Positions 9,745 to 18,490 are shown, numbered from the stretch's first letter. The stretch: 64,000 bases of DNA from Bacillus sp. F19 (GCA_023823795.1 CP085710.1:956001-1020000); one strand, 5' to 3'. Made by a program: numbers and translations. The notes: generated by a model from the sequence alone, not told the origin.

Positions 9745-10533
9745 ATGTATGAAAAATTAGGTGAATTAACAGAAGGCTATACGGAAATGACAAAAGGCGA
9801 CGGAAAACACAGCGATATGATGCAGGATATCGGTATTTATGCCATGCAGGCTGGTAAATCGGAAACGCTCAGCGACAGTATTCAAGAAACAGCGATACTG
9901 CTTCTTGAAGGTGCCGTTCAGATAGAATGGAGCGGGAAGACACAGGAAATGAAGCGAGATAGCGTTTTTGAAGAAGATCCTTGGTGTCTTCATGTTCCTA
10001 AAGGTGTAGATGTAACGATTACGGCGCTTTCAGCAAGCGAAGTGCTAGTCCAAAAAACAGACAATGATCGTATATTTGAAGCGAAATTATATACGCCGAA
10101 GGATTGCAAGAGCGCGGTCGCCGGAGAAGGCGTCTGGAACGGAACGGCAGAACGTGTCATCCGGACTATTTTTGATTATAATAGTGCTCCTTATTCAAAT
10201 CTTGTTATAGGAGAAGTCATTTCCTATCCGGGCCGATGGTCCAGCTATCCGCCTCACCATCATGCTCAGCCAGAAGTGTACTATTACCGTTTTGATAAAC
10301 CTCAAGGCTTTGGATGTGCAATGGTCGGACCGGAAGCATACCGCGTTGAGCACAACAGTTTTATTACGATTCCAGGTGACCTTGATCACCCTCAGGCGAC
10401 TGCACCGGGATATGCTATGTATTTCTGCTGGATGATTCGCCATCTTGAAAACAGTCCATGGACAGAACGAATCATGGAAGAGGAACATAAATGGCTGCTT
10501 GCGCCCGATGCAAAAATCTGGCCGGAAAAATAA
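9745..10533 (+). CDS. iolB: 5-Deoxy-glucuronate isomerase
   Basis: A bicupin enzyme that isomerises 5-deoxy-glucuronate to 5-dehydro-2-deoxygluconate, the IolC substrate. The hallmark C-terminal cupin is clear: WSSYPPHHHAQPEVYYYRF with the metal-binding His/Glu cluster, then NSFITIPGDLDHPQATAPGY and MYFCWMIRH. ATG at 9745 follows AAGGAGGAAC with 7-base spacing, giving 262 residues, close to the family size. A longer in-frame version from GTG 9601 is possible (see the tract before it). A terminator follows at 10544. Confidence 0.88.
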   Translation: MYEKLGELTEGYTEMTKGDGKHSDMMQDIGIYAMQAGKSETLSDSIQETAILLLEGAVQIEWSGKTQEMKRDSVFEEDPWCLHVPKGVDVTITALSASEVLVQKTDNDRIFEAKLYTPKDCKSAVAGEGVWNGTAERVIRTIFDYNSAPYSNLVIGEVISYPGRWSSYPPHHHAQPEVYYYRFDKPQGFGCAMVGPEAYRVEHNSFITIPGDLDHPQATAPGYAMYFCWMIRHLENSPWTERIMEEEHKWLLAPDAKIWPEK

Positions 10534-10543
10534 ATACTCCTCG

Positions 10544-10576
10544 CCTGCATGCATTCGAAAAGCGTGCAGGTTTTTC
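10544..10576 (+). terminator. Terminator after iolB
   Basis: CCTGCA (10544-10549) pairs with TGCAGG (10565-10570), followed by TTTTTC. It separates the inositol unit from the MFS gene. Confidence 0.7.
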
Positions 10577-10663
10577 TGATTTTTTGACATTAAACAGACA
10601 TATCAGCTTTAGCGCATGGAAGTTTCAAGGGATGGAATAGGGGAAGAAGGAAGGTGTTTTAGG

Positions 10664-11908
10664 GTGATCAATGATAAAATGCGGCAGCCTCAGAATTTTC
10701 ATATCGTTTTTCTCAGTATTGTTTTTTGCTTTTGGTTTTCGATGTATATTTATATCCCGACATTCAGTATTTATTTGGATGTATTAGATATGGGATATTA
10801 TGCCTCAGGAATAATCATGGGCAGCTATGGGATCATGCAAATAATCATCAGATTCCCATTAGGCATCGCGGCGGATAAATATAAAATCAGCAGCAAGTTA
10901 TTGGTTGCCTTAGGGTTTGCCGTTTCATTCATTAGCGCAATATTGCTGGCCTTGACGAACGACTTTATGCCAATCTTTTTCGGACGGTTTCTTGCGGGTG
11001 TTACAGCTGCCATGTGGGTAGTCCTGACTATTTGGTATAGTTCTTCTTTTGAAGAAAGCCGGTCACTAAAAGCAATGGGCATTTTACAATCAATGACTGT
11101 AGCCTCTCAATTGATCAGCATGGCAATCAGCAGCTGGATTGCTGATGTTCTGGGCTTTACAAGTTTATTCTGGATCGGTGGGATTTTTGCTTTAATCGGA
11201 CTCGTCCTTGTCCTATCCCTGTCTAGTGCTGACACGGTGGAGGCAGAAGACAAAACAGGGGAAAGTAAACAGGGTGAACCAATTGTCAAGCATGTGGTGA
11301 AAAATCGGAAATTGTGGTCACTAAGTCTTTTATCCCTCTTGTCCCACGCTGTTCTCTTTACAACTATTTTTGGTTTTTCATCCGTCTATTTTAATGAGCT
11401 GAATGATCATGCTGCAGCTATACTTCTGCTTGTCATCGCTTTTATGGTACCGCACGTCCTTGCTCCTGTTGTGCTTGCATTGAAAAAAAGATCCTGCTCT
11501 AACCCCTTTTTAATAATGTTCATTTGCTTTGTTATAGGAGCTTTATCCCTATTACTGATGGGAGGCACAAACAATTGGGCTGTTTACTGTTTTTTGCACG
11601 CTATATTAGGTTTGTCCCTTGGTTTTATCTTTCCTGTTCTCTTGGACCAAGTCAGCAAAACAAACCATAAAGCGGGATCCAAAACGGCAATGGGATTCTA
11701 TCAGTCCATCTATTCAATCGGAATTGTGGCAGGACCGATAGCAGCAGGCTATGTTGCCAGACAAGCGGACCTTGGGGCCGGCTTTATCATGTCATCCATT
11801 TTGCTTTTCATTGGAGGTATGATATCTGTTGCAGAAAGCGCAGCTTACCAGAAATCAAGAAAATATAAAAGGGAGCATCTGGAAAGCTGGGGAGATGACA
11901 GCTGTTAA
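10664..11908 (+). CDS. Major facilitator superfamily transporter
   Basis: A polytopic membrane protein of about 415 residues with roughly 12 hydrophobic segments. It has an MFS loop-2/3 type motif (RFPLGIAADKYKISSK, between helices 2 and 3) and a charged central loop (SSADTVEAEDKTGESKQGEP). The frame opens at ATG 10616, but GTG 10664 has a better-placed ribosome site (GGAAGG) and starts directly before the first membrane helix. It is not a sugar-porter of the IolT/IolF type, and a terminator separates it from iolB. The substrate cannot be told; drug or metabolite export is as likely as uptake. Confidence 0.75.
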   Translation: MINDKMRQPQNFHIVFLSIVFCFWFSMYIYIPTFSIYLDVLDMGYYASGIIMGSYGIMQIIIRFPLGIAADKYKISSKLLVALGFAVSFISAILLALTNDFMPIFFGRFLAGVTAAMWVVLTIWYSSSFEESRSLKAMGILQSMTVASQLISMAISSWIADVLGFTSLFWIGGIFALIGLVLVLSLSSADTVEAEDKTGESKQGEPIVKHVVKNRKLWSLSLLSLLSHAVLFTTIFGFSSVYFNELNDHAAAILLLVIAFMVPHVLAPVVLALKKRSCSNPFLIMFICFVIGALSLLLMGGTNNWAVYCFLHAILGLSLGFIFPVLLDQVSKTNHKAGSKTAMGFYQSIYSIGIVAGPIAAGYVARQADLGAGFIMSSILLFIGGMISVAESAAYQKSRKYKREHLESWGDDSC

Positions 11909-12003
11909 AGGTATGAGGGAATTAGATGTAAAAGACTACTTTTTATAAGTTGGTTAAAGAATATGAAAAGGGGATTTAAAAGGGTAATATATAATAGTAG
12001 AAA

Positions 12004-12043
12004 CTCGTTAAAAATAGAAGCCTTTGCTCTTGATGAGCAAAGG
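12004..12043 (-). terminator. Terminator of the minus-strand retron operon
   Basis: CCTTTGCTC (12021-12029) and GAGCAAAGG (12035-12043) form a 9-bp stem with a 5-base loop. On the minus strand the stem is followed by a T-rich tail. It lies just after the reverse transcriptase stop. Confidence 0.75.
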
Positions 12044-12069
12044 ACATTGAAATCTAGGATTTATCAATA

Positions 12070-13020
12070 TTATTCATAATACAAGCTTTTTATTAATTCG
12101 TGTAACGATTCAAATCCTAATTCTTTTATTTTATTTTTCATATTTAAAGAGTATACTTCTTCATAATCTTTTTTTTCAATTGATAAAATAAAAGATTCAT
12201 GACCTTTTATTTTCATTATATCAATCTTGTTTCTATTTTTTTCTTCATAATATTTAATAGCTTTATGAAATAAATTATTTTTCAGCTTTCTTCCAACAGA
12301 TAATTTTCTGTGATTAAAAGAATCTCTAACAATATTAACACCAGTTATCTTAACATGATTTGATTTTTCAAAACTAATTATTTTAGTTTTTGATGAATTT
12401 AATTTTAATTTGTATCTTGATAGAAGCAACTTAACAATAGAAATAACTGTAGATATATTATCAACTTTTGTTTTAGAATCTATAAGAATATCTTCTTTGA
12501 AGGAAATTACTAAATCATCAGCGTATCTTGTATAAATTACATTCTTTAAAGTCATTTTTTTTAGTTTTCCGTATAAAATATTGTCAAATTCTTTCAGATA
12601 TACATTAGATAAGATTGGGGAAGTAATAAGACCCAGTGGAAGCCCTTTTTTTGAAATTGAGCTTTTAGAAACAATCATTCCACATTCAAGTTTATTAATT
12701 GTATCTTTTTCTTGTATGTTTAATTCATGAAATAATGCATTAATCAATAATTTATGATTAATATTGTGGAAAAAGTCTTTAATATCTAATGAGATAAAGA
12801 TATCATTGTACATATGTGAAATAGCATTATGATATATTGATCTATTTTTAACATAGGCTTTCGTAAATTTAGATGGTATAAAATTGTCATAGATAAAACT
12901 TGCTATCTTTTCATGTTGCATCTTAATGTCTGGAAATTCATTTTTGTAAGTTATAATTTTTCGCAACTTATTCTTGGTCTTTATATATTTAACTTGAAAC
13001 TGAGTGTTTTGATTGTTCAT
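12070..13020 (-). CDS. Retron reverse transcriptase (retron 1)
   Basis: A 316-aa RNA-directed DNA polymerase. Visible in order: FISLDIKDFFHNI (motif A with the first catalytic Asp), KKGLPLGLITSPILSNVYL, YTRYADDLVISF (catalytic YADD) and KITGVNIV. It also has the retron-specific NAxxH element (HNAISHMYND) and an ITG variant of the VTG element. The protein would copy the msd part of the adjacent RNA (14162-14373) into branched multicopy DNA primed from a 2'-OH. It starts 14 bases after the effector stop (ribosome site GGAGTG) and ends before a terminator. Base composition is far more AT-rich than the flanking core genes, suggesting transfer. It is similar to the St85-type retron polymerases by layout; the subtype needs a phylogeny. 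Confidence 0.93.
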   Translation of the reverse strand: MNNQNTQFQVKYIKTKNKLRKIITYKNEFPDIKMQHEKIASFIYDNFIPSKFTKAYVKNRSIYHNAISHMYNDIFISLDIKDFFHNINHKLLINALFHELNIQEKDTINKLECGMIVSKSSISKKGLPLGLITSPILSNVYLKEFDNILYGKLKKMTLKNVIYTRYADDLVISFKEDILIDSKTKVDNISTVISIVKLLLSRYKLKLNSSKTKIISFEKSNHVKITGVNIVRDSFNHRKLSVGRKLKNNLFHKAIKYYEEKNRNKIDIMKIKGHESFILSIEKKDYEEVYSLNMKNKIKELGFESLHELIKSLYYE

Positions 13021-13034
13021 CTATTTTCACTCCA

Positions 13035-14135
13035 TTATAGTGAATCGTTAAATTTACTAGGTTTAATTTCTTTAATTATATTAGAATAACAGTTAAATAA
13101 CCTTTCAAACTTAGGACTAATAACAAAATTTTTATCATTATTAGGTAATTTAACCATATCCATAGCTTGTAACATATATAAAAAATAACCGATTGCTGTT
13201 CTAATTTCCAATTTGCGATCATTCAGAAAAATTTTAATTTGATGTTGAGAGAAATCGAAACCCTCGATATGTGAAATTGAATTCATGATAATTAATTTAA
13301 AATTATTCTGTAAGGTTTGGACTGAATCCTTTATGGCAGAATTAGTTCGAAGCTCTTTTCTCAAATCAGATAAATTAAATAGTGAAATTAACAATATTCT
13401 GATAATTTCAGGAGAAATATAAACATTTAATTCTTTATTGTTATAAAAATATGAAATAGTATTTTGATCTCCGGAAATTTTATTGAAATTACTTTTTTTA
13501 AATGATACTTTAATAATCTCTTTGTCGTCTTCCTTAATAAATTTATCAATGTTAATTCCTAAATTTTTAGGTATTTTATTTTGTGGAAAATAAGAATGAT
13601 AATCAGTTTTAATCTCTGATACAATATTCTTTTTAATTTTAGGATAAAATGTTATATTTTTTATATTATCCTCTTTAGATTTATAATTAAAAAAAGCAAG
13701 TCTAATAAATGCTGATATTTTGTCTTCTTCCACAGAAAAAGTGTCTGGGGTTATCAAACAAGTCCTTTTTAATAAGTTTATATCAGTTGCGAACATTCCT
13801 AATTCAGCTGCAGTTGATATACTTTCATGAATAATAAAAATTTTATCAGAGTATAATCCCGTTAAAATCTCTACATCTTTTAAATTTTTCATGAATATTT
13901 GGTCGTAAGATAAATGATCTTTAAACTTCTTAGATTTTTTATTGCCGAAAATAAAGTGTTCTTCAAGTATAATAACTTTATGATTTGAATTATAATTAGT
14001 TTCAATATGATTTTTTAAAACGTTTCTTTTATCTTCTAAACCATCTTTAGTGAATTTTGTTCCACATAAAAAAAACACCCTTAAAGGGTCTGTAATTTCA
14101 ATTTTTTGATTAAATTTAAATTTTTTTCTATTCAT
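13035..14135 (-). CDS. Retron effector, nucleoside-deoxyribosyltransferase-like (retron 1)
   Basis: A 366-aa protein. Its N-terminal domain has the retron-effector pattern: VFFLCGTKFTKDGLEDKRN near residue 20, a central EEHFIFG (in place of the YPEDLF of Ec86-type effectors), KIFIIHESISTAAELGMFATD with the conserved Glu-Leu-Gly, and a C-terminal helical part (residues about 230-360). This fits the St85-family retron effectors, whose relatives in Ec86 (Eco1) act on NAD+ or nucleotides when released by phage attack. ATG 14135 follows AAGGTG with 7-base spacing; a TTG codon precedes it. It lies between the msr-msd RNA and the reverse transcriptase. Exact chemistry is not shown by sequence; the C-terminal domain could be DNA-binding or oligomerising. 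Confidence 0.8.
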   Translation of the reverse strand: MNRKKFKFNQKIEITDPLRVFFLCGTKFTKDGLEDKRNVLKNHIETNYNSNHKVIILEEHFIFGNKKSKKFKDHLSYDQIFMKNLKDVEILTGLYSDKIFIIHESISTAAELGMFATDINLLKRTCLITPDTFSVEEDKISAFIRLAFFNYKSKEDNIKNITFYPKIKKNIVSEIKTDYHSYFPQNKIPKNLGINIDKFIKEDDKEIIKVSFKKSNFNKISGDQNTISYFYNNKELNVYISPEIIRILLISLFNLSDLRKELRTNSAIKDSVQTLQNNFKLIIMNSISHIEGFDFSQHQIKIFLNDRKLEIRTAIGYFLYMLQAMDMVKLPNNDKNFVISPKFERLFNCYSNIIKEIKPSKFNDSL

Positions 14136-14161
14136 CAACTATCACCTTTTCAGAAAATAAC

Positions 14162-14373
14162 AAGGGATTCTACTTTAATTTTTCAATAATTATTTGAAGC
14201 AACACATTTCTTTATTATGTTCTGTGAAGTAGCGAAGTAGCGGATTCACACGGTTATAATAAATAAATTGTTTGCCACCTGAAATATTGACGGTAGTCAA
14301 TAAAAATTAAACTAATTGTAATTACTACAACCTTAAAAGCTAAGGCAGCATAAATGCTTTACTAGAATCCCTT
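14162..14373 (-). ncRNA. Retron 1 msr-msd RNA
   Basis: A perfect 11-bp inverted repeat brackets the region: AAGGGATTCTA at 14162-14172 and TAGAATCCCTT at 14363-14373. These are the a2 and a1 pairs of a retron RNA read on the minus strand. Directly after a1 comes a G, the expected branch guanosine. Four short msr hairpins follow (arms 14354-14358/14347-14351, 14341-14345/14331-14335, 14326-14330/14316-14320 and 14296-14300/14287-14291). Then comes a longer msd stem (14256-14263/14211-14218 and 14245-14250/14223-14228) with a doubled GTAGCG in its loop side. Length is about 212 nt. It ends 26 bases before the effector start. Confidence 0.88.
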
Positions 14374-14384
14374 CTACAATCTTA

Positions 14385-15092
14385 TCATTTAATAAATAAT
14401 TTTTCAAATTCTTCATTATTATTAAATTTTATATCTATTTTACTTTGGTTCCAATCATTAATAGAGTAAACAGAATATATTTCAGTTGCAGATATTTTAT
14501 ATCCTATTTTTTGTAAATATTTTTTTGAAACATCATCGTTGTATTTATAAAAGTTAGCGAGAGAGATAAATTTTGCTAACTGTCTCTTTACCCTGTTAAA
14601 AGAAGGAGCATGGGCTAATTCCATGGCATATTTCTCTTTAGCGATTATTAAGTTCACTAAATTTACTAAATCCTCAAAGTTAATACAGAAGTCTGCCTTG
14701 GTTTCTATTTGTTTATTAAATTTCAATCTTTCTTTATCGGTAAATTTTAAACCTAACGTAGTATAGTTTATATCGCTTACACTAAATAAAAATTCCTGTC
14801 CACTCTCTATATATAAATTATAAAATGATTTGATTATCATATTATAATATTCTTCATCTAATTTAATAATTAAATCAATAATATCAGCATCTGTAAGATA
14901 TAACTTTATTTTGTCTATCTCCTCTTCAATAATAAACTTCATTTTTTTTTGTTTTAAGCACCAAAAAGCATTGCTACTGTAACTATTATTAAATTTTATT
15001 TTTCGGTAGTGATGATAATTTTCATCAAAACCAATTCTGCCATCATTTTTTATTTTTTTATATTCTTCATCAATATTAGTTAAAAGATTCAT
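14385..15092 (-). CDS. Unknown 235-aa protein upstream of retron 1
   Basis: I do not recognise a family. The protein is soluble, Lys/Ile/Asn-rich and probably mostly alpha-helical, with no signal peptide or membrane segment. ATG 15092 has a good ribosome site (GGAG, 8 bases before it), so it is very likely translated. Its stop lies only 11 bases before the a1 repeat of the retron RNA and on the same strand, so transcription into the retron RNA from its promoter is expected. It could be an extra retron component or an unrelated neighbour. AT content matches the island. Confidence 0.7.
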   Translation of the reverse strand: MNLLTNIDEEYKKIKNDGRIGFDENYHHYRKIKFNNSYSSNAFWCLKQKKMKFIIEEEIDKIKLYLTDADIIDLIIKLDEEYYNMIIKSFYNLYIESGQEFLFSVSDINYTTLGLKFTDKERLKFNKQIETKADFCINFEDLVNLVNLIIAKEKYAMELAHAPSFNRVKRQLAKFISLANFYKYNDDVSKKYLQKIGYKISATEIYSVYSINDWNQSKIDIKFNNNEEFEKLFIK

Positions 15093-15842
15093 TATTCTAC
15101 TCCGTTCATAAGAAAATATTTCAAAAACTTTTTCCGTTTAAATATATGGTTTATAGAAATTATTTGTCAATTAATATCTGTATCATTTAACAAGAAATGA
15201 TACTTATTTAACTTGACTTTCTGAACAAAAGAACAAAGAAATTTGTTTGCGAAAAACTCAATATTCGATTAATTAAAAACATGTTGAGATATACTAACTA
15301 GTCCAGTCCAGTTTTGTTATTCTCATGTACTTCAAATTTACTTTACTTAAAATACGCTTAACATCTAGTATTTCTCGCGTCCTAATATCAACTCCTGACT
15401 TAATAACATCAATCATCTGAGTGGAAGGTAAAGGTTCTTTTGAACACTTAACATATTTAATTAACACCGACAATACCCAATGTTTCCTAGTTGAGCCATC
15501 ATGAATATAATCTAAAATCAAATAATTAAAAAAGCTGTTAATTGAGATGAGCGTCAATTGCGAAAGAGGGAATATTTTAAAGATTTTCCATACTTTATTA
15601 TATCAATTTTAAGCGTTAAATTAATATCTTTATTAATAGCTTTTAAGTATTTGTAGCTTGGGAATTAATACAAAAACTAGTCAATCTGCTAGATAAAATT
15701 AATAATTTTATTTCATTCTGTAGTAATGACTAAATAATTTAGGTATTAAATAATATAGTGACTTTTTTACTACCTATTTCATTATTAATAGTATAAAATG
15801 GTATATATATACAACTTATTACAAATTGAAGGGGGGAGTATA
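15093..15842. other. AT-rich intergenic region between two divergent defence operons
   Basis: About 750 bases separate the minus-strand retron operon from the plus-strand TIR cassette. It must hold both promoters, but no convincing -35/-10 pair could be picked from the AT-rich background; TATAAA just before 15800 is a candidate -10 for the TIR cassette. A minus-strand frame of 87 codons (15294-15557) starts at TTG without a ribosome site and is doubtful. Confidence 0.5.
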
Positions 15843-16235
15843 ATGCCAAATGTAGTGTTTTTTAGTTATAAGGAAGAAGATAGAGAAGTAGTTTTAACAA
15901 TTAAGGGTAGAGCAGTTAACTCAATATATAAAGGTCTAAATTTTAGAGTTAGAGACCTATTAAAAAGATGGAAAACTGAAGATTCAGCTGTTATAAAACA
16001 AGCTATTTCAAAAACTATGATAGGAACTGCAAGGACAATAGTTTTTGTTGGTGAGAAAACTCACAAAAGCTATTGGATACCACATGAGGTACAAATGACT
16101 CTAAATTCAGGAAAGCCTGTATATGCTATTAGATTAAAAGGTACCAATGGAACTATACCAAATTGTTTGTCTGAAAATGGTATACATGTTTACAGTTGGA
16201 GTGAAGGAAGGTTGCAAGATTTGGCGACTAGATAA
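15843..16235 (+). CDS. TIR-like domain protein (MTH538/DUF1863, ThsB-like)
   Basis: A 130-aa protein consisting of one TIR-like domain: VVFFSYKEEDREV (strand A and BB-loop side), SAVIKQAISKTMIGTARTIV, FVGEKTHKSYWIPHEVQMTL with the putative catalytic Glu in PHEV, and PVYAIRLKG. The same arrangement occurs in the ThsB sensor of Thoeris, which makes a cyclic ADP-ribose-type signal from NAD+. The frame opens at 15798, but ATG 15843 has the strong ribosome site GGGGGGAG. It is first of three same-strand genes (gaps of 62 and 34 bases). No ThsA (SIR2-SLOG) gene is nearby, so this is not a canonical Thoeris. Enzyme activity is inferred. Confidence 0.82.
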   Translation: MPNVVFFSYKEEDREVVLTIKGRAVNSIYKGLNFRVRDLLKRWKTEDSAVIKQAISKTMIGTARTIVFVGEKTHKSYWIPHEVQMTLNSGKPVYAIRLKGTNGTIPNCLSENGIHVYSWSEGRLQDLATR

Positions 16236-16297
16236 AATACAAGTAATTTATATTGCTCCTTTATGGAGCGTGATTAAAAAAAGAGAAGGCGATTATA

Positions 16298-17539
16298 ATG
16301 AGCGGCAAAGGCACATGTTTTGTAATTATGGGGTACGGTGTAAAAACAGACTTATCAACAGGAAGAGAACTTAATTTAGATAAAACTTACAAAAATATTA
16401 TTAAACCTGCAGCATTGGAGGCAGGGCTCGAATGTATTAGAGCTGATGAGATTAAGCATTCTGGTACAATTGATGTACCAATGTATAGACATCTAATAAC
16501 AGCCGATGTTGTTATAGCGGACTTGTCTACTAGTAATCCAAATGCATTTTATGAGTTAGGAGTCCGCCATGCCTTGCGACCCAAAACTACTATTTCTATT
16601 GCAGAAAGCGAACTGAAACCTCCCTTTGATGTTAGTCATACTGTAATTCGACAATATGAACATCTAGGAAAAGATATCGGTGTAGATGAAGCATTTCGAT
16701 TTAAAAAAGAACTTGTTGATGCAATAAATACGATTTTAACCACAGAGGAAATTGATAGTCCAGTTTATACTTACCTAAAAGAATTAGAACCCCCAAGGTT
16801 TGGTTTGGAGAGCGAAACTACTAGTAAAGAGAAACGAATAGAGAATCTGGGGAATATTATTGAAACTGCCAATATCTTCTTTTCAAAGAACGATTTTCAC
16901 GCTGCAAAATGTGTATTGGAACATGCAGCACAAATTGATCCGAATAATGATTATATTTTACAAAAGCTTACTTTGGCAACATATAAAAGTAAGCTTCCAA
17001 ATCATGTGGATGCGCTAAATGAAGCCTTGGGTTTTTTAGAACGGCTTAATATTGATATAACCACAGACCCTGAATCTTTAGGGCTTGCAGGGGCTATTTA
17101 TAAACGGCTATGGGAGGAAGTGGGCGAGATTGATTACTTAAATAAGTCAATTTTTTATTATGAAAAAGGATTTTATATCAGAAACGACTATTATAATGGA
17201 ATAAATCTAGCATACTTATATAACGTCAGAGCGAATAATAACAGTAAGATGAATAACAAACATGAGTCCATCGCTGATTTTATAATTGCAAATAGAATTA
17301 GACAAAAAGTTATTGACATTTGTGAGGCATTATTTGTTCAAGATAGCTTTAAGGAAAGAAGTGATAAATACTGGATTGTAGCAACCATGGAAGAAGCTTA
17401 CTACGGTTTAGGAAATATTAATAAGTACAAAGAATTTAGTGAAGTTGCTAGAACGCTTTCTAATGTTGAATGGGAAAGAGAAACAACTAAAATTCAGATA
17501 TCAAAAATCAAAAAGTTAATAGATAACTTACAAATATAA
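16298..17539 (+). CDS. Nucleoside-deoxyribosyltransferase-like domain fused to a TPR-type (TPR-S/TRAFs-binding-like) region
   Basis: A 413-aa protein. Residues about 5-105 carry a Rossmann-like domain of the CFVIMPFG...NPNVFYELG family: KGTCFVIMGYGVKTD, AGLECIRADEIKHSGTIDVP, TADVVIADLSTSNPNAFYEL and GVRHALRPKTTISI. This fold is shared by NDTs, TIR-like and SLOG-type ligand binders. Residues about 170-410 are helical repeats (AAKCVLEHAAQIDPNNDYIL is a clear TPR), resembling the TPR-S/TRAFs-binding region found in bacterial conflict systems. ATG 16298 follows GAAGG at 8 bases. It sits between a TIR-like enzyme and a SLATT membrane protein, so a role as signal receptor or adaptor is likely; that role is inference. 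Confidence 0.78.
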   Translation: MSGKGTCFVIMGYGVKTDLSTGRELNLDKTYKNIIKPAALEAGLECIRADEIKHSGTIDVPMYRHLITADVVIADLSTSNPNAFYELGVRHALRPKTTISIAESELKPPFDVSHTVIRQYEHLGKDIGVDEAFRFKKELVDAINTILTTEEIDSPVYTYLKELEPPRFGLESETTSKEKRIENLGNIIETANIFFSKNDFHAAKCVLEHAAQIDPNNDYILQKLTLATYKSKLPNHVDALNEALGFLERLNIDITTDPESLGLAGAIYKRLWEEVGEIDYLNKSIFYYEKGFYIRNDYYNGINLAYLYNVRANNNSKMNNKHESIADFIIANRIRQKVIDICEALFVQDSFKERSDKYWIVATMEEAYYGLGNINKYKEFSEVARTLSNVEWERETTKIQISKIKKLIDNLQI

Positions 17540-17573
17540 GATGGTAATATAAGGAAGAAAAAAGAGGTTTGAC

Positions 17574-18452
17574 ATGACTAATAAAATAAAATTAGAGTTT
17601 CCAACAATTTTCGATTCTGCTGATAATGCGTCTTCTGCTGCCCAAAAAGAGTATATATTCCTAATTAAACTCCAGTTATTTTTTTTGCTTCTCTCAACAA
17701 TCTTTAGTGTATTTATTGGATTTTATAGGGGCCTTCTTATTTTTGTTGGTATATCAATGTTAGGAAGTCTTTTTGTTACTATCCTATTAAGAATAAGGAA
17801 AAAAGAACGAGTCTGGTTTGATGGCCGAGCATTAGCTGAATCAATTAAGACATTGTGTTGGCGTTATATTATGGGAGCAGAACCTTTCAAAATAACATTG
17901 TCAGAAGAAGAGGCAAATAGGCTTTTTATTGAATCGATCAAAAACGTTTTACAAGAGCGAAAAAACTTATCGTCTGTTCTAGTAAGTAGCTCTAAAAATC
18001 AAGGATACATTACCAAATCAATGAAGGATATCAGAAAATTGAACTTTTCCCAACGTCTTGAGGTATATTTACAATATCGTGTTCAAAATCAGCAAGATTG
18101 GTACTCAGATAGAAGTGAATATAACCGAAAAAGGGAAAGTTTTTTATTCATAGTTTCGTTTCTTTTTCAATTTTTATCTATAATTTATATCTTAGTTCTT
18201 GTAAACCAAAACTGGACAATTAATATTACTGGTATTCTTTCAGCATTAGCGACGGTAACAATTACTTGGTTGCAGGTAAAACGGCATCAAGAGCTTGCAC
18301 AAGCATATGGTTTAGCTGCTCAAGAATTAACTTCAATTTATTCTATGAGTTTTGAAGTTAAATCTGCAGATTCGTTATCCGAATATGTAAATGAATCAGA
18401 AAACGCTATTTCTAGAGAGCATACTCTATGGGTGGCAAGACGAGGACAATAA
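17574..18452 (+). CDS. SLATT/DUF4231-type two-helix membrane effector
   Basis: A 292-aa protein with two hydrophobic regions, residues about 28-75 and 195-235, each able to form a helical hairpin or paired helices. They frame a long cytosolic helical section, and a C-terminal helix carries QVKRHQELAQAYGLAAQELT. This layout and the WFDGRALAESIKTLCWRYIMG segment are characteristic of the SLATT (SMODS- and SLOG-associating two-TM) families, including DUF4231. These are predicted to form pores or disrupt the membrane when an upstream nucleotide signal is sensed. ATG 17574 follows AGAGGTTTGAC. It closes the three-gene cassette and is followed by a hairpin terminator. Confidence 0.82.
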   Translation: MTNKIKLEFPTIFDSADNASSAAQKEYIFLIKLQLFFLLLSTIFSVFIGFYRGLLIFVGISMLGSLFVTILLRIRKKERVWFDGRALAESIKTLCWRYIMGAEPFKITLSEEEANRLFIESIKNVLQERKNLSSVLVSSSKNQGYITKSMKDIRKLNFSQRLEVYLQYRVQNQQDWYSDRSEYNRKRESFLFIVSFLFQFLSIIYILVLVNQNWTINITGILSALATVTITWLQVKRHQELAQAYGLAAQELTSIYSMSFEVKSADSLSEYVNESENAISREHTLWVARRGQ

Positions 18453-18453
18453 A

Positions 18454-18490
18454 TAAAGGAACCAGTGAATCATTGCTGGTTCCTTTATTA
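18454..18490 (+). terminator. Terminator of the TIR/NDT-TPR/SLATT cassette
   Basis: ATAAAGGAACCAG (18454-18466) pairs perfectly with CTGGTTCCTTTAT (18476-18488), starting two bases after the SLATT stop. A-rich and T-rich arms make it potentially bidirectional. Confidence 0.8.

Noticed and set aside
10664-11908. MFS gene as inositol transporter (IolF/IolT)
   Set aside because: It lacks sugar-porter signatures, and a terminator separates it from iolB.
15294-15557. 87-codon minus-strand frame between the retron and TIR operons
   Set aside because: It starts at TTG with no ribosome site and shows no recognisable family; kept only as part of the intergenic description.
15843-16235. Canonical Thoeris (ThsA/ThsB) system
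   Set aside because: Only the ThsB-like TIR part is present. The neighbours are an NDT-TPR protein and a SLATT protein; no SIR2-SLOG ThsA is seen.
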